From assembly GCA_029432815.1 (NCBI GenBank), contig JAROBA010000001.1:124001-188000 (forward strand): DNA of 64,000 nucleotides, given 5' to 3'. This DNA is from Pontiellaceae bacterium B1224 (GTDB taxonomy: Bacteria; Verrucomicrobiota; Kiritimatiellia; Kiritimatiellales; Pontiellaceae). This document shows positions 9,568 to 19,670 of the stretch, one piece after another; positions within the stretch are counted from its first letter, which is position 1; every line of letters starts with the position of its first letter. Below the pieces are notes generated by a model that did not search any database, was not told the origin of the DNA, and was given only the letters and a program-made list of their open reading frames with translations. The position numbers and the translations under genes were made by a program.

Positions 9568-12500
9568 TTAATCCTGATGAACCTCTTCTTGAACCAACTG
9601 CCCATGTTCATATTTCTGTATGACCGCGTTGAACCCTCGGCCTTTTTCCAAACCTTGGAAACTGATTTTATCCGTTCGGCCGTCTTTCAATTCCACCGTC
9701 ACTTCGTTGGCCGACTGAGCCGTGACGGATTCAACCACGCTTTCTTTTTCAAACGGCTCAATCACCGTCAGAAACCGCGCTCCGTTTCCGGTGGTTCGGA
9801 AGCTGAGCGATTTTCTACGCCAGGTTTCGTCGCCAAACGGATAGTCGCCACCGACGCTGGCCTTAAAGCGCACCGCGTTCAGGCCGGACAGATCAAGCGT
9901 GATCCTTCCATCCTGCTCCGACTTCATCGGATTTGCAGGAACCGACTGATCAAACAGTTTTCCAGCAATCTTCACCGGGCCACCGTAATAATCTTTTCCA
10001 ATGGTTGGAACTTCGGCGATCTGGTCGTAGTTCAATTCAAGGTCGCTCAGTTTCACCTCAGCTCCGTCGGCGGTCACGATGACTGGGTTACCCCAGAAGA
10101 GCGTTTTCGGCGCGTTGGATTTAAATTCGGCTTTCGTGGTTAGCGTCAGCGTTTCCAATCCCTGGATATTTACATCGATTTCATCGCGACCCAGCACCCA
10201 TGCGCCGAATTTTCCTTCGGCCAAAAGCTGATCGTCGCCCGTCACCGAATACCAGAACTTGCGGCTTTCGTTATGCTGCTCCGGCAGGGTTCCGATCATC
10301 ACTTCCCGGTCTTTCGGCCAAGCGGAATAGACATCCATTTTCAGCACACCATCTTTGCCATAAATACGCGTTCCGGCATTATCGGCGTCTTTCCCGAACT
10401 GCGTTTCAAAGCTGACCTTCGCGGTACCCTTCGGCTCGTACCAATTGCAATCCGTAATCACCTGGGCCGACAACACCGGATCGGGATTCATCTGCTCCGT
10501 GTGACGCACCGGTTCACGGCCCTCCTCGGCTTCCAATGATTGGAACCCTTTAATATTAAAGAGGCAGTCGAACGTATGCTGTTCGGGCGAGTCCAGATAG
10601 TCAGCTAGCACGATGTAGTCATCCGTCACCGCCAGCAGTCGACGTTGCGTAACGCGCTCTGAGTATGGCCCCGGCACGCCCCACTTCGGCTCGTTTTCCG
10701 GCACCGGCATATAGCGCCCTTCCTCCCAACACTTTTCCTGGCAGGTATCGCCGGTAAACCACGGATAGTTGATACCCCCGTAAGGCGGAGCCGACCAGCG
10801 GGCTTTGGTTTCCACCGCTGTCACCTGCATGATTTCATTGGTGCTGAAAAAAAGCTTCGTGCTCTCCACAGCTTCCTGCTGCTTCATATCGACCACGACC
10901 ATATTATGCGGTAGCGAGCTCTGCACAAAGAAGGCATACATGAAAGCGGGATAGCCCTGCCAAACGTGTTCCGGGTTGTAAAAACTCCGACCGTACCGCA
11001 TCAGCGAATTGAGCGCTGTACGGTCGAAGTGACCGTGATAACCGCCGTGCGTCCCATATTTCAGCACCGCCTGTATTTTTTCGCGCGGCTCGGCGGCATT
11101 CGAACGCAGCATCGCTGCGCCGACATTATCCGAAAAGGCTGAGCCTTCACCCAGGGTTGGCGTATCTTCCGGCAGCTCTGGCACACCATAGATCAGATCA
11201 CGCGTTCCGGAGCTTTTGATGATGGACCCGTATTTCGGATCACCATACGCAAAGTAGGCGATCTCATAATAGTTATGTGTAAAGCGATTTTCCACCGCGT
11301 CATTGTTGGCAAACATAACTCCCGCATAATCAATGTACGGGAGCATCGCATTCCACATATCCTGAATCTTCACATACGGCTTATAAACGGGGCCCCATTT
11401 CTGGAACGGTTTTCCGTAGATATATTGTTTCCGCTTTTCGGCATCGACCGGAAAGATGCTGTACTCCTTGGAATAGCTGGCCGGGAATGCGGCGTGTAGA
11501 TAGTCAACGCCCCACGGTTGCAGCGCCAAGGCGAGCTGAGTGAATTCGCTCGATACCCAACCGTTGTATCCGATGGCACATTCGTACCACCAACCATCGG
11601 CCATAATGCCATTGCTGACCTGATCCAGAAATCCGCCCGGCCCTTCGATAAAACGCTCGGCCGCCGCGAGGTCCTGGATCGCCAGCGCGCAATAGACCGC
11701 GCCGCACAACTGCGCCACTTCCCAGTTGCCGGTGATGCCCTGACTGATGCTCTGATTGATTACCTTGAAATACAGCCGGAAGGTGGCTGCGATGTTTTTA
11801 TGATCCTGTTCGGTCAACACACCGGAGTTATAAATCGTGTCATACGCCCAGGCCGCATTCTGAAAGAACACGCCTTCCTGAACCAGACTGCCACTGCTCG
11901 CCTGCAGTGTTTTCGGATAGCCCGTTTCCGGATCGGCGAGTCGCCGCAAAAACAGCGCGACCTTTTCCGCGTATTGTTCCTCGCCGGTCAATTGCCAGGC
12001 CAACGCCGTTTCATACGCTCTTTTCACACCGCCCTGCGGAATCAGGTAGACACTGTTACTCGTCCGCGAAATTTTGGTTTGATTAATCTCCGGCACCTTC
12101 CAATCATTGGAAGTCTGGATTATTTTCGCGGCTTCCTTCTTTGCCCATTCGACGGTTGCCGCCTTTTCACGCACGGCGTCCCAGCCTGCCTGCGAATGAA
12201 TGAGGTACGGGTGCGGCAGAACCGCCGCGGTAATGAATTCAATCTCCCCAACCGCATTGCCATTGGCCATCGCCTGAATGGTTTGCGTTTCACGCCCGCC
12301 CGGCGCCACGCGTTCGGAAACGTTTACCGTGACGCTACAGTCCTGAACCTCGCCCGGTTGCAAAATAAATTCCGAGGGGTGGATAGTGGTCTCCATCACT
12401 TCACGACCGCGCACGGATTGCGACAGCGTTACGACCTGCGGATCATCCGTGCAGTTTTCAACCAGCAGGTCATACACCACGGTTTCGCCGCCTTTCGCAG

Positions 12501-13068
12501 AGACCGAACGAATGGGGCTTTCCAGATGAATACGTTCCGCCTTCACCAGCTTGAGATTACGAAGCTGAACCTCGCCCTGGCTGCCATCCGCAAATGCCGC
12601 TTCAATGGAAAAGGTTTTAATGCTTTCCAGTGCGAATGGACGAGCCTGCTGCACATTGAATGAAGTGAGCGGCAGGGTTACCGTGTGCCAGCCCTCGCCC
12701 TTCAGGCCGAAATCCAGCGTAAAAACATCGGTTACATCCGTACTACCCTTGTTCAGTTTATACGGTGCATTTTCCATCGAGGCCGTTGCCTTCAGAGTTG
12801 TATCGGTCGGCAAATAAACATCAAATCGAACGCCATATAGTTCCCGCCAGTTGGCGGAGCCATCGTGCACAAAAGAAAGCCCCGCGCGGTAACCGCCGCG
12901 CTCTCCATCCGGATACGTATATTTCGCAATACCGGGCACTCGAAACGAAGTCAGCTCTCCATCAAAAGACAGATCATCACTACTTCCATTCCGAGAGACC
13001 TCGTTGTTCACACATGCGGAAACCAACAGCGTGCAGATAACTGCAACACCCATGCAGAGTTTCTTCAT
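9568..13068 (-). CDS. Heparinase II/III-like lipoprotein, putative polysaccharide lyase
   Basis: About 1166 residues, starting with a lipoprotein signal (ICTLLVSAC, lipobox LVSAC), so it is membrane-anchored. The N-terminal 300 residues are beta-rich (a CBM-like jelly roll, then a region with DLLVENCTDDPQVV). An alpha-toroid follows, with GNWEVAQLCGAVYCALA near 448 and WWYECAIGYNGW. The heparinase II/III signature GTHGGYHGHFDRTALNSL is near 676, with a beta-sandwich after it. Such enzymes beta-eliminate uronate-containing glycans. The upstream ATG at 13074 overlaps the symporter stop, but the ATG at 13068 has better spacing from AAGGG. Four exact copies of the window-wide palindrome lie inside this gene. 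Confidence 0.85.
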   Translation of the reverse strand: MKKLCMGVAVICTLLVSACVNNEVSRNGSSDDLSFDGELTSFRVPGIAKYTYPDGERGGYRAGLSFVHDGSANWRELYGVRFDVYLPTDTTLKATASMENAPYKLNKGSTDVTDVFTLDFGLKGEGWHTVTLPLTSFNVQQARPFALESIKTFSIEAAFADGSQGEVQLRNLKLVKAERIHLESPIRSVSAKGGETVVYDLLVENCTDDPQVVTLSQSVRGREVMETTIHPSEFILQPGEVQDCSVTVNVSERVAPGGRETQTIQAMANGNAVGEIEFITAAVLPHPYLIHSQAGWDAVREKAATVEWAKKEAAKIIQTSNDWKVPEINQTKISRTSNSVYLIPQGGVKRAYETALAWQLTGEEQYAEKVALFLRRLADPETGYPKTLQASSGSLVQEGVFFQNAAWAYDTIYNSGVLTEQDHKNIAATFRLYFKVINQSISQGITGNWEVAQLCGAVYCALAIQDLAAAERFIEGPGGFLDQVSNGIMADGWWYECAIGYNGWVSSEFTQLALALQPWGVDYLHAAFPASYSKEYSIFPVDAEKRKQYIYGKPFQKWGPVYKPYVKIQDMWNAMLPYIDYAGVMFANNDAVENRFTHNYYEIAYFAYGDPKYGSIIKSSGTRDLIYGVPELPEDTPTLGEGSAFSDNVGAAMLRSNAAEPREKIQAVLKYGTHGGYHGHFDRTALNSLMRYGRSFYNPEHVWQGYPAFMYAFFVQSSLPHNMVVVDMKQQEAVESTKLFFSTNEIMQVTAVETKARWSAPPYGGINYPWFTGDTCQEKCWEEGRYMPVPENEPKWGVPGPYSERVTQRRLLAVTDDYIVLADYLDSPEQHTFDCLFNIKGFQSLEAEEGREPVRHTEQMNPDPVLSAQVITDCNWYEPKGTAKVSFETQFGKDADNAGTRIYGKDGVLKMDVYSAWPKDREVMIGTLPEQHNESRKFWYSVTGDDQLLAEGKFGAWVLGRDEIDVNIQGLETLTLTTKAEFKSNAPKTLFWGNPVIVTADGAEVKLSDLELNYDQIAEVPTIGKDYYGGPVKIAGKLFDQSVPANPMKSEQDGRITLDLSGLNAVRFKASVGGDYPFGDETWRRKSLSFRTTGNGARFLTVIEPFEKESVVESVTAQSANEVTVELKDGRTDKISFQGLEKGRGFNAVIQKYEHGQLVQEEVHQD
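9646..9660. repeat. TTCCAAACCTTGGAA palindrome inside a gene
   Basis: Exact member of the TTCCAANNNTTGGAA family, encoding FQGLE near the end of the heparinase-like gene. Confidence 0.9.
9996..10010. repeat. TTCCAATGGTTGGAA palindrome inside a gene
   Basis: Exact family member in the heparinase-like gene, read in a different frame (encodes VPTIGK). Confidence 0.9.
10531..10545. repeat. TTCCAATGATTGGAA palindrome inside a gene
   Basis: Exact family member in the heparinase-like gene, encoding GFQSLEA. Confidence 0.9.
12098..12112. repeat. TTCCAATCATTGGAA palindrome inside a gene
   Basis: Exact family member in the heparinase-like gene, read in the third frame (encodes TSNDWK). Same 15 bases as the intergenic copy at 263-277. 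Confidence 0.9.
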
Positions 13069-13073
13069 ATCCA

Positions 13074-14843
13074 TTACCCTTCAAATCTCGGTTTTTTCTT
13101 TTTTGCGACCGCACGCAGAATCAGACCAACCACCACCACAAAGCCGCCGCAACACAGGATCAGGAGCCGTTCCTTCATTTCATTGGGAATGGCCAGCAAC
13201 AGGAGGGTTAATCCGCCGTACGCTAGACAAAGGTTACTGAGCACGCTGTACTGCCGTTTGTCGCCTTCATAGTCCGGCTCGTGCTCATCGGCCCGATCGA
13301 TCGGCGTATTGATTTCTTCAAAGAAAGTATCCACCCGGTCCCGATAGTCCTGCTTTGAGTTTTTATAAAACAGCATCGAGAAAAAGAACCAGATATTGCA
13401 AACGAGGAAGATTGATCCGGTGGTGAGGGCAATTCTCAGGTCGCCGATTTCACGCGCCGAGAGTGCAACTTCCTGTCCCCACAGATTCTGAAGAAAGGCT
13501 TCCGTAATATAGAGTTTTGCGCAGACCGCCATGATGAAACCAACCACCATGGTACTCCACCCGGTCCATTCCGGCGTCTTTTTGACGAACATGCCATAGG
13601 TCAGTGGAAGCGCCGTCGGCAGACCGATCGAAGCGGTGGCCAGCAGAATCAGGTCGAACAATTGTAACGACTTAATGTCCTTAAACATCAGCGCAACCAA
13701 AACCCAGATGGCGCCGTAGACAAAAATAAACACCCGGCCCACGAGGATCTGTTTAGTTTCGGACGCCTCTTTATTCACCACCCGAATATAAAAGTTGCGC
13801 ACAAACGTACCGGAATAGACATTCAGCAGGCTGTTCATCGAAGTGAGGCTGGCCGCAAAAATTCCGCAAACCAACAGGCCCAAAAGCCCCTCCGGCAGCA
13901 GCTCCATGGCAATCGCCACATAAGCGGCTTCGCTCGGGTTGTTCAGCTGAGGATATAAACTTCCAAGCTCTGGAAAAATAATCGCCGAGCCCATGGCCGG
14001 AATCATCCATATCGGTGCCAGCAGCACAAAACCGGCAATCGAAACCAACACCGCTTTTTGGGCATCTTTACCGTCCTTCACAAATAAATACCGCGCCGCG
14101 CCGGTCAGCATGCTGTTGAGCATGGTGATTTGGTTGACCAACAACGTGACCGCAAAAACAATAATCACCCAGGGGCGTGCAAAATCGGTCCAGCGGAAAT
14201 GATATTCCGGCACACGTTCGAGCAGCCCGGAAAATCCGCCCACCTCTTTATGACCCAGCGTCAGCACGGCCATGATGATGGTAATCGTAAGCACCACGAG
14301 CATTTGAACAAAGTCCCCCGCCGTTGCGGCCCAGGAACCTCCGAGCAAGGTCATGCAGATCATCACAACACCCAGCACGATAATGATCGGTCCCATGGGC
14401 AGGCCGAATACGCCCGACATGAATACTGAGATGGTATAGAGCATGATCCCGCCCATAAAGGTTTGGAAAAACAGGGGCAGCCACGTGTAGATCTGTTCAC
14501 TCGATGCACCGTAGCGTTTCCGAATTCCTTCCACCGCCGTCACCACGCGCATTTGCCGGAACCTAGCGGCCGCAAAAAGAAAACAGACGATCAGCGCAAT
14601 AATATTACAGGCAAACAGAATCAGAAAAAAGGTGCCGGTTTCATAGGCCTTCGCTGCGCCGCCGGTGAACGACCACGCCGAAAAGGTCGTCATAAACGCA
14701 CTGCTTCCAACCACCCACCAGAGCATGCCGCCGCCGCCCCGGAAAAAATCGCTGGCCGTCTTACTGAAGCTCTTATAGATCGGCCCCAGCGAAAGCATGA
14801 AAACCAGATAAACCCCAATCACTATATAATCAAAAATACCCAT
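13074..14843 (-). CDS. Sodium:solute symporter (SSS family)
   Basis: 589 residues with about 14 hydrophobic segments. Typical SSS features are the early SDFFRGGGGMLWWVVGSSAFMTTFSAWSF region (sodium-binding helix) and the GLLVCGIFAASLTSMNSLLNVYSGTFVRNF motif. Members import sugars, uronates, sialic acid or amino acids with Na+. It is the only transporter in the saccharide operon and there is no SusC/SusD pair, so it is probably the inner-membrane route for the released mono- or disaccharides. Its stop codon overlaps or touches the start of the heparinase-like gene, so they are translationally coupled. Confidence 0.92.
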   Translation of the reverse strand: MGIFDYIVIGVYLVFMLSLGPIYKSFSKTASDFFRGGGGMLWWVVGSSAFMTTFSAWSFTGGAAKAYETGTFFLILFACNIIALIVCFLFAAARFRQMRVVTAVEGIRKRYGASSEQIYTWLPLFFQTFMGGIMLYTISVFMSGVFGLPMGPIIIVLGVVMICMTLLGGSWAATAGDFVQMLVVLTITIIMAVLTLGHKEVGGFSGLLERVPEYHFRWTDFARPWVIIVFAVTLLVNQITMLNSMLTGAARYLFVKDGKDAQKAVLVSIAGFVLLAPIWMIPAMGSAIIFPELGSLYPQLNNPSEAAYVAIAMELLPEGLLGLLVCGIFAASLTSMNSLLNVYSGTFVRNFYIRVVNKEASETKQILVGRVFIFVYGAIWVLVALMFKDIKSLQLFDLILLATASIGLPTALPLTYGMFVKKTPEWTGWSTMVVGFIMAVCAKLYITEAFLQNLWGQEVALSAREIGDLRIALTTGSIFLVCNIWFFFSMLFYKNSKQDYRDRVDTFFEEINTPIDRADEHEPDYEGDKRQYSVLSNLCLAYGGLTLLLLAIPNEMKERLLILCCGGFVVVVGLILRAVAKKKKPRFEG

Positions 14844-14866
14844 CCCTACTCCTAAACCCTTTGCTT

Positions 14867-17341
14867 CTATTGTCGCCAGGCTTCCAGCTTATAAAACAGG
14901 TTAGTATCTGTCCCGTTGACAGGAATGGCGATCAGCAATTCCCCGCCATTTCCGGCAAGAACATCGGATGCATTTTTCCATGCCGGTTCCGTTAGACTCC
15001 CTGATGATAACAATTGATAGTTATGCCCGAGTCCGGAGTTTTCAACCGACACGGAAAGTTGTTGCCCGCCTTCTCCGTCGCTGCCGAACACTACTTCTCC
15101 CATAACCACATCACCGGGATTCATCGGTGCCGATGGCACGGCCATCACTTCCAGCGAGTTCGTACTTTCGACCCCGTCATAAAGAGCACTCACTACATAA
15201 TAATAGTTCGTTCCCGCCAACAGGCCGGTATCGCTGTGAACGGTCGTAGAAGGACTGAACACCATCGTATCGTATGGACCACCGCTGTTCGTGGAACGTT
15301 TTAAAACATATACTGAAGCTCCCACGGTTGCTGCCCACATTAAATTAAGTTGTGAAGCGGATTCAGGAGCTGCGGATAATCCATGGGGTGCGACAACCGG
15401 AACCGTCCCTGTTGCATCTTCGCTGATCGTTATACTGTCCAGCTCATAGGCTCCACCCGAAATATGAATACGCATGCTCTGCACGCCCTGATTCAGGGTA
15501 ATGTTCTGCGCCACGGTATAGGTTGTCCAATTGTTTCCAGTGGTTGGAAGAATGACATCGCCGGTCACATCCGATCCGCCAAACGAAAAGCGAACCGTGC
15601 CCTCAGAATCTCCGGCATAGCGCACTGCCAGTTTATATTTTCCAGTGGTTGGAACATGTACCGTATAGCTCACCCATTCGCCATTCTGCAGATCGGTCAG
15701 GGCATATCCGCCCTCCGAACAGACGGCAATATCAACGTCTTCATCGGGACGGTATTCACCGCCGTAATTTCCAGCGGTCGTATCGTTGTAGGTTCGTCCG
15801 TTTTGATCCACCGGTGAATAGTCAAAATTCTCTGCTTGGATGGTTCCCGGCAAATCATTCATGGAATACATCGGTAGTCCATTCGCATCAAAACCCCGGA
15901 TCGGATCACCATAACAAAAATCCGGGCGCCGATAGGTCAGGCCCCCGTAACCGAGATAGGAGCCGTTTCCACTGGCCGGTTTGGTTTCATAGTTACCGCT
16001 CATCTGGATGGCCGTATCGCGAGCTCGAAGCGTCCATTTTGCTTCTTCTTCGGTTTTCAATCCGCGCCCCACATAATGTCCGACGTTCAGCTCCCAGCAA
16101 GCCACTTCATCATAGCGATCCCGATAGATTCGGGTCGGGTCCGCATTGTACAGCGGCGTGATTGCCAACGAATAGGTTCTTCCCGTCCGGTCGAACTGCT
16201 GCAGAAATTCGCCGGATGCTGCCGTGGGCGTCCATTCCGTCGGTTGATCGGGATAGGAATGAACATAGGACACGCAATAGCGGTTGTGATATTCCGAGCC
16301 TAATAAAATGCGCGAGTCGGCTTCGCCCCAGAGATTCTCCCCCTGACTCCAGGCCATTTCGCTCATGCCACCGAGCATGTGCATGCCCCACCACGTATGC
16401 CACAGATCGCGAGAGCTTTCCTGTGCCTGGCCGGTCTCCCAGATATAGTTGGTCAGCACCCCATTGAAGCCATAATCCTCAATGTCGTAACCGATGGTGT
16501 AGTTATAGGAGATGCGATATCCGTCGTTGCTAATTTCGCTGCCCGTGGTGTGCGGTCCGGAAGAATACGGCAGATCGTCCGAACGGTGCGGCAGGCCTTT
16601 GGCATAGCGCAGAGCACGGTCGTAGATGATTTCATTATCGAGGAAAATTCCTAACGCCATACAGACGCGCATTGCGCTGATTTCCTGGTTACCGGCTCGT
16701 ACGTAGTCGAACAAGTACGCCCGCCAATAAAAGGTCCCCTCGGTATCATAGGTCGCAGGAACCTCGGTATTCGAATACCCGGGATAGACGAGCATCGCCT
16801 TAAACCGATCGATATCTTCTGTCGACCATCCTGAATAGGTGCTTTTAATAATTTCGGCCGCTTCAATGATCTGATAGCCGATACTACTCGTCAGCGCCCG
16901 CGTTCCCGTATGCCCCATATACGTTAAGCCAGTCCATGCATTGAAAATTTCTACGGCCTTATCCGCATACCGGCTGTCGCCTTCGATGTACCAGCGCAAG
17001 GTGTTGTAGTAGGCGGCCCGACTGTCGCTTTCAAATGCACTCAGATTGGTTTTCGGGGCATCCCGGAGCAACACCGTCATATTGGTATTGCCCTGTACCG
17101 TGTAATTATAACTCGCCTTTGATTCCGCAGCCATCGTTTGGTACGACGTGTACCAGGGGTCAATCTGCGCTTCGACCATCGCTTTCATCCGATCCAAATC
17201 AGAACGCTTGTGCGACAAGCCCGGATGAACAAAAGTCGCATTCTCGGAAACCGCTCCCTCGGCCACGAAGACCAGCGCACTCAGGGCCCAAATACACTCA
17301 GCCACCCACATTCCAACCCATTTAATTTTCATCTGATGCAC
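14867..17341 (-). CDS. Modular secreted lyase-like enzyme: alginate-lyase-type toroid, CBM6-like, Fn3, C-terminal module
   Basis: 824 residues with an N-terminal signal. About 40-490 is an alpha-toroid like the alginate lyase/heparinase superfamily (HPGLSHKRSDLDRMKAMV, SIGYQIIEAAEIIKS, YDIEDYGFNGVLTNYIWETG). A CBM6-like domain starts near 501 (GTIQAENFDYSP...DLQNGEWVSYTVHVPTTGKYKL). An Fn3 domain follows (about 655-740, NYYYVVSALYDG). The final 75 residues (SGLGHNYQLLSSGSL...LFYKLEAWRQ) match the tail of the beta-helix protein at 43981-46284 very closely. The substrate is probably an acidic polysaccharide. The exact lyase family is uncertain. Confidence 0.75.
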   Translation of the reverse strand: MHQMKIKWVGMWVAECIWALSALVFVAEGAVSENATFVHPGLSHKRSDLDRMKAMVEAQIDPWYTSYQTMAAESKASYNYTVQGNTNMTVLLRDAPKTNLSAFESDSRAAYYNTLRWYIEGDSRYADKAVEIFNAWTGLTYMGHTGTRALTSSIGYQIIEAAEIIKSTYSGWSTEDIDRFKAMLVYPGYSNTEVPATYDTEGTFYWRAYLFDYVRAGNQEISAMRVCMALGIFLDNEIIYDRALRYAKGLPHRSDDLPYSSGPHTTGSEISNDGYRISYNYTIGYDIEDYGFNGVLTNYIWETGQAQESSRDLWHTWWGMHMLGGMSEMAWSQGENLWGEADSRILLGSEYHNRYCVSYVHSYPDQPTEWTPTAASGEFLQQFDRTGRTYSLAITPLYNADPTRIYRDRYDEVACWELNVGHYVGRGLKTEEEAKWTLRARDTAIQMSGNYETKPASGNGSYLGYGGLTYRRPDFCYGDPIRGFDANGLPMYSMNDLPGTIQAENFDYSPVDQNGRTYNDTTAGNYGGEYRPDEDVDIAVCSEGGYALTDLQNGEWVSYTVHVPTTGKYKLAVRYAGDSEGTVRFSFGGSDVTGDVILPTTGNNWTTYTVAQNITLNQGVQSMRIHISGGAYELDSITISEDATGTVPVVAPHGLSAAPESASQLNLMWAATVGASVYVLKRSTNSGGPYDTMVFSPSTTVHSDTGLLAGTNYYYVVSALYDGVESTNSLEVMAVPSAPMNPGDVVMGEVVFGSDGEGGQQLSVSVENSGLGHNYQLLSSGSLTEPAWKNASDVLAGNGGELLIAIPVNGTDTNLFYKLEAWRQ

Positions 17342-17343
17342 TC

Positions 17344-18705
17344 CTATGCCAGAAAGCTGCCCTGCTTCAATAACTCTGCCCGAAGCTGCTCCGTATCCAC
17401 AGAACCGACGGCCCTATTTTTCAGAGCGGCCATTGCTGCAGCAATGCCTCCGGCCTGTCCGACCGCGCCCATCGTCGGCGTGGTACGGATCGCCCCCTGC
17501 GCCTCGAAGTCGACCGAGATGCAGCGGCCGACCGTTACCATATTGGTGATCTGACCGTTGATCAGGCAACCGTATGGAATATTACAGAAGCTGCCCCATT
17601 CCGGCCGAACATACTCAACAAAGGAGGTCCCTTTCGGATCGTGGATATCTACCGGATAGCCGGTATGGGCAATGGTGTCCGGGAACTTCTTACGGGCATA
17701 AACATCTTCTGCCGTCAGGGTGTAGATTCCCTTGATCTGGCGGGAACTCCGCACCCCGATCTGCGGACCGGTGTAAACCAGCACCGACTTTTCAAAACCG
17801 GGAATATATTTCTTCAGGAAACGGTCCACCTCTAACGCCTGTCGACGCCCTTCCATTTCCGCCAGACTGAAGCTCCACGGATCGTTGGCGTCATAGCCGA
17901 GGATGCGCGTCGTATTAACAATCACTTCTCCTTCGGTATTTGCTTCAAAAAACAAAATTCCGTCGCGCGGCAAGGTGAAGTCTCCGGCCTCTTTTCCTTT
18001 GGCCAGCTTTTTAACAAATCCACCAATTGAAAGACGCGGGGCTCTATCAATCTGACTGACCTCCCCTTCCAAATGCGGAAATTCGTCTGGATTATCCTTA
18101 ATGTACGCACGCACCTTCTGTATATCCACGTTCATCATGCGCATCTTCATCGTCATGGGCTGACAGGCCCCATCAGACTCACGCCCCTTCGTACACGCCA
18201 CACCGGCATGGAAAGCCAGATCCGCATCGCCGGTTGCATCAACAAATACGTTCGCAGTCAGTTTCATCAACCCCGCTTTGGTGCAGACCGTGATGGACTT
18301 GATTTTCCCTGCATCTGATTCCACCGAGGCCAGCATCGCATGATAGAGCGGTTCGCCACCGGCTTCGGTCAGCATCAATTCCAGTTCCCGCTTCATGCCC
18401 TCCACATCAAATGGCGTTACGGTATAGGTGAAACCGGTCGTATCAAAAATATGCCCCGGCGACTGACCCTTCCCTTCAAGCCGATCAATCAGCTCACCCG
18501 TCGTTCCCTGGATGACCTGTTGATCACCCGCATGAAAGGTCATCATCGGACCCACGCCAGCTGCGGTCAGCATGCCGCCCAGAAAGCCATACTGTTCCAC
18601 CACCAGCGTTTTTGCGCCCGTACGGGCCGCACCAATCGCCGCCATCGCGCCGGAAATTCCGCCGCCCACGACAATGACATCATACGTTCTGTTTTCACTA
18701 CTCAT
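17344..18705 (-). CDS. FAD-dependent oxidoreductase (FAD_oxidored/PF12831 type), copy 2
   Basis: 453 residues and nearly collinear with the protein at 7042-8424: VVGGGISGAMAAIGAARTG, FVDATGDADLAFHAG and GRCISVDFEAQGAIRTTPTMGAVGQAGG are all retained. It is cytoplasmic and of unknown substrate. Its start lies 15 bases after the SGNH hydrolase stop and its stop two bases before the next gene, so it is firmly inside the operon. Keeping two intact copies while the second SGNH copy decayed suggests the oxidoreductases now differ in substrate or expression. Confidence 0.85.
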   Translation of the reverse strand: MSSENRTYDVIVVGGGISGAMAAIGAARTGAKTLVVEQYGFLGGMLTAAGVGPMMTFHAGDQQVIQGTTGELIDRLEGKGQSPGHIFDTTGFTYTVTPFDVEGMKRELELMLTEAGGEPLYHAMLASVESDAGKIKSITVCTKAGLMKLTANVFVDATGDADLAFHAGVACTKGRESDGACQPMTMKMRMMNVDIQKVRAYIKDNPDEFPHLEGEVSQIDRAPRLSIGGFVKKLAKGKEAGDFTLPRDGILFFEANTEGEVIVNTTRILGYDANDPWSFSLAEMEGRRQALEVDRFLKKYIPGFEKSVLVYTGPQIGVRSSRQIKGIYTLTAEDVYARKKFPDTIAHTGYPVDIHDPKGTSFVEYVRPEWGSFCNIPYGCLINGQITNMVTVGRCISVDFEAQGAIRTTPTMGAVGQAGGIAAAMAALKNRAVGSVDTEQLRAELLKQGSFLA

Positions 18706-18720
18706 TCAAAATCCCTTTGT

Positions 18721-19515
18721 TCATTCGTTTGCATCTAAAATATTTTCTGCAATCCCCAACCCATCCAATAGAGCCGGCATCACCACCGCCGCATTGCCTT
18801 CCGCCCCGGGATGAATCGAATCCGGCACATAGCGCTTAAACTGATCCGCATCATTCGTCTGCAGTGCGATCCAACTGGCATAATGATCGATCAGCAAAAA
18901 CCCGTGCTCACGGGCGAAGGTGCGATACATCGCGTAATAATCTTGGATATTTTTTCGATAGGATCGGTGCCCCGGTTCATATTTATCGCCGGGCGTCATC
19001 GTCATCAAAATGATTTCACACTCCGGATACGCCGCGAGGGTCTGCTCTACAATAGTCGTCAGGTTGGATTGAGCATCGGCCACGGAAAGATCAAAGCGCT
19101 CCACACAATCGTTGATTCCATATTCGATAAATAGCGTGTCCGGTTTTTTATCGATTACGAGGCGATTAAAATGGGCCACGCCATAGTCGGAGTTTTTACC
19201 GGATGCCCCGCTATTCAACACTGTCGCCAATCCTGGATAATTAGTCGTCAACACCTCGGCCAGCATGTCCACCCAGGCCCCGTTGTCCGTCAGGCTGGTG
19301 CCCAACGCCACCACCGTTTGCGCACGCCCAGCGTCCAAATTACGCACCAGTTGACTTTTTTTCCGCTCTTTCTTCGAACCCATCATCTGATCAACTTCAC
19401 TGGAAAACGGTTTCGTCATCCCCCTTGAATCTCCTTTCAAGCTAGGATCGGAATCGAACGACAAACCGAACGCAGCCGTGCACCCCATCAAAATGAATCC
19501 TAAACACTGCTTCAT
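18721..19515 (-). CDS. Secreted SGNH/GDSL hydrolase
   Basis: The ATG at 19515 opens a signal peptide (MKQCLGFILMGCTAAFG). All four SGNH blocks are present in 264 residues: Ser74 in GTSLTDNG, Gly in NSGASGKN (about 102-107), Asn135 in GIND, and Asp232/His235 in DSIHPGAEG. SGNH enzymes in saccharide loci usually remove O-acetyl groups. Upstream of the start lie two copies of the TTCCAA palindrome family 37 bases apart, and part of one overlaps the ribosome-binding region. A relic of a second copy is at 8452-8550. Confidence 0.85.
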   Translation of the reverse strand: MKQCLGFILMGCTAAFGLSFDSDPSLKGDSRGMTKPFSSEVDQMMGSKKERKKSQLVRNLDAGRAQTVVALGTSLTDNGAWVDMLAEVLTTNYPGLATVLNSGASGKNSDYGVAHFNRLVIDKKPDTLFIEYGINDCVERFDLSVADAQSNLTTIVEQTLAAYPECEIILMTMTPGDKYEPGHRSYRKNIQDYYAMYRTFAREHGFLLIDHYASWIALQTNDADQFKRYVPDSIHPGAEGNAAVVMPALLDGLGIAENILDANE

Positions 19516-19521
19516 AAAATT

Positions 19522-19573
19522 TTCCAACCCTTGGGATGAATCTAACCTCGCCATAGCTTTCCAACCTTTGGAA
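19522..19573. repeat. Pair of TTCCAANNNTTGGAA-type palindromes before the SGNH gene
   Basis: One near-exact copy (19522-19536, TTCCAACCCTTGGGA) and one exact copy (19559-19573, TTCCAACCTTTGGAA) are spaced 37 bases apart, about 3.5 helical turns, just upstream of the SGNH start. This is the tightest intergenic pair in the window. Confidence 0.8.
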
Positions 19574-19584
19574 CTTTTTCTGCA

Positions 19585-19626
19585 TAAAAGGAACGGAGGC
19601 GATGCCCCTTCGCCCCCGTCTTTTTT
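19585..19626 (-). terminator. Hairpin terminator after the large repeat protein
   Basis: ACGGAGGCG / CGCCCCCGT stem (19593-19601 with 19611-19619, one mismatch) with A/T-runs on both sides. It separates the repeat-protein gene from the SGNH gene and could be a partial, internal terminator. Confidence 0.65.
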
Positions 19627-19670
19627 CGTGCTGCGCAGGTCACCCCGCTTACAGCACCCTATTACTTATT

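Noticed and set aside
11518-12663. Long open frame on the plus strand opposite the heparinase-like gene
   Set aside because: It lies entirely antisense to a well-supported gene; the composition (many Arg, His and Gln) is what a GC-rich third codon position produces in the mirror frame, with no domain or ribosome site.
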